From Mycobacteroides sp. CBMA 271 (lineage in GTDB: Bacteria; Actinomycetota; Actinomycetes; Mycobacteriales; Mycobacteriaceae), in contig NZ_VTHB01000002.1 of assembly GCF_009729205.1 (NCBI RefSeq), forward strand, positions 496,001 through 560,000: a stretch of DNA of 64,000 nt, read 5' to 3'. The notes below the pieces were generated by a model. The model was not told where the DNA came from and did not search any database. It saw only the letters and a list, made by a program, of their open reading frames with translations. The position numbers and the translations under genes were made by a program. Every line of letters starts with the position of its first letter. Position 1 is the stretch's first letter. Positions 62,809-64,000 of the stretch are shown in pieces.

Positions 62809-63995
62809 CGCGCCATACCTCCCGCTACGGCGCGCAACCGCGCAACCGCCCGAGTGGTAACCGCGATGACCGTTTCCACATCCTCCGGCGATACGCCCGG
62901 CCCCAGAGAGAATCGCACGGTGGCACGGGCTTGATCCTCGGTGAGCCGCATCGCCTGCAAGACATGGGAAACCGAGTCTTCTCCGGCATGACACGCCGAT
63001 CCGGTAGACACGTAAATACCGTGCATGTCGAGATAGTCGGCCAGGGTATCTGCACGAATACCCTCGAAACGCACACTGACGGTCTCCTCCAACACTGGCT
63101 CGGCCACGTTGAGATGGACCCCGCCCACCGCACGCAGCCCGTCGATCAGCTGCTCACGTCGATCCCGCACGTCCAGGCGGTAATCCATCGACACCCTGCG
63201 CAGACACACCTCGACCGCGGCTGCCATACCGAGTGCCCCCGGCACGTTCTCGGTACCCGCGCGCAGCCGGTTCTCCTGCGGGCCTCCGCGCATCACGGGC
63301 GACAGCCGATGTCCGCTCCGGATGACCAACGCACCCATTCCGCGCGGGCCGCCAAACTTGTGCCCCGATACCGAGATCATGGTGGCACCAACGCCTGTCA
63401 GGTCCAACTTGCCTGCGGTATGCACAGCATCGACGTGGAATGCGATACCCCGCCGCGCCGCGACACCGGCGATCTCCCCCACGGGCTGGACGGCACCCGT
63501 CTCGTTGTTGGCGTGCATTACCGAGACCAGCACCGTATCGGGGCGCAGTGCACGTGCCACCGCCTCGGCGTCGACGTGTCCCGACGACGCGGGATCTACG
63601 AACGTCACCTCGACACCCAGGTCGTGCAGCGCGCGGGCGTTGGCAAGGATGGCAGGGTGCTCGATGGAGGTGGTCACCAGGTGGCCCCGAAATCCCACGG
63701 CTGCAAAGGTTCCCCACAACGCCAGCGTGTTCGCTTCGCTGCCTCCGGAGGTCAACACCACCTCGCCGGAATCGGCGCCGAACATCCGCGCGATGGTATG
63801 GCGCGCGACGGCGAGAGCATCGGCGGCGTCACGTCCGGCGCCGTGGCGGCTCGACGGGTTGCCCACCAGCCGGTGGGCGTCCTGCATAGCCTGCGCGGCG
63901 TCGGGGTGCAGTGGCGCGGTGGCGGCGTAATCCAGATAGATCTCGGACGGCGCTGCCTGGACGGGCGGGCTAAGAACCAGGGATGGTGCTGACAT
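62805..63995 (-). CDS. Cysteine desulfurase-like PLP enzyme (NifS/IscS family)
   Basis: 396 residues from the ATG at 63995. IYLDYAATAPLHPDA opens the fold. The PLP lysine is in SVSGHKFGGPRG. The catalytic Cys loop is STGSACHAGEDSVSH. HANNETGAVQPV is conserved too. It would take sulfur from cysteine and pass it to a partner. Its place as the first visible gene of an operon with an exporter, ACP and ligase suggests a biosynthetic role instead of general Fe-S assembly. The operon may begin further upstream outside this window. Confidence 0.9.
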   Translation of the reverse strand: MSAPSLVLSPPVQAAPSEIYLDYAATAPLHPDAAQAMQDAHRLVGNPSSRHGAGRDAADALAVARHTIARMFGADSGEVVLTSGGSEANTLALWGTFAAVGFRGHLVTTSIEHPAILANARALHDLGVEVTFVDPASSGHVDAEAVARALRPDTVLVSVMHANNETGAVQPVGEIAGVAARRGIAFHVDAVHTAGKLDLTGVGATMISVSGHKFGGPRGMGALVIRSGHRLSPVMRGGPQENRLRAGTENVPGALGMAAAVEVCLRRVSMDYRLDVRDRREQLIDGLRAVGGVHLNVAEPVLEETVSVRFEGIRADTLADYLDMHGIYVSTGSACHAGEDSVSHVLQAMRLTEDQARATVRFSLGPGVSPEDVETVIAVTTRAVARLRAVAGGMAR

Positions 63996-64000
63996 CTTCG

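Overview
This window is high-GC actinobacterial chromosome, almost certainly a rapidly growing mycobacterium and probably the Mycobacteroides (M. abscessus/chelonae) group. The signs are a KasA/KasB-type ketosynthase, FadD8, RamB/PrpR, a B12-riboswitch-controlled MetE, a non-canonical mycobacterial MTHFR, a CYP125-like P450, Ddn-like and MpaB-like proteins, and many fad, TetR and SDR genes. The species call is inference. No tRNA, rRNA, CRISPR array or transposase was seen. Genes are dense, with many 4-bp ATGA overlaps.

Layout. 1-7.6 kb: a partial methyltransferase, a stand-alone ketosynthase with a tiny leader ORF and a strong terminator, glutaryl-CoA dehydrogenase, a DUF427 protein, and a methyltransferase/hydrolase/MFS operon. 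7.5-12.6 kb: the methylcitrate cycle (divergent PrpR, then prpD-prpB-prpC). 12.6-15.1 kb: mycobacterial unknowns and an acetyltransferase. 15.3-18.9 kb: methionine/folate genes (MTHFR, metE, cobalamin riboswitch). 19-21.7 kb: hotdog thioesterase, TetR and FadD8 with a KstR-like box. 21.8-27.2 kb: a GntR-headed catabolic operon (CoA ligase, class II aldolase, amidohydrolase, 2-hydroxyacid dehydrogenase). 27.4-31.3 kb: MBL hydrolase, CYP125-like P450, LLM oxidoreductase and VOC protein. 32.2-41.9 kb: IclR/SDR/DapB-like, TetR/OYE/Ddn and MpaB/TetR modules, an NHL lipoprotein and a YiaA/B protein. 41.9-44 kb: HMG-CoA-lyase-like and CaiB genes. 44.1-47.2 kb: ECF sigma, membrane Rieske protein, cupredoxin, Tat phosphoesterase and a small membrane protein. 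47.2-49.8 kb: SDR/LysR pair and a phosphoribosyltransferase. 49.8-52.5 kb: a complete type II restriction-modification cassette. 52.6-57 kb: DedA, CGNR regulator, small secreted proteins and a DUF1326 gene with two CsoR-like palindromes. 57-64 kb: an amidohydrolase, then a minus-strand cluster of NifS-like, ABC exporter, acyl carrier protein, acyl-AMP ligase and flavin monooxygenase genes that probably continues past the window edge.

The most unusual items are: (i) a short repeat, two tandem copies per locus, sitting just after the start codon of two unrelated genes and read in the same frame (GLRASGSS) in all four copies; (ii) an ECF sigma factor coupled to a membrane-tethered Rieske protein that could act as a redox-sensing anti-sigma factor; (iii) a NotI-family restriction cassette with a ribbon-helix-helix gene in the controller position; (iv) the NifS/ABC/ACP/ligase/monooxygenase cluster, which looks like a small unassigned biosynthetic locus.
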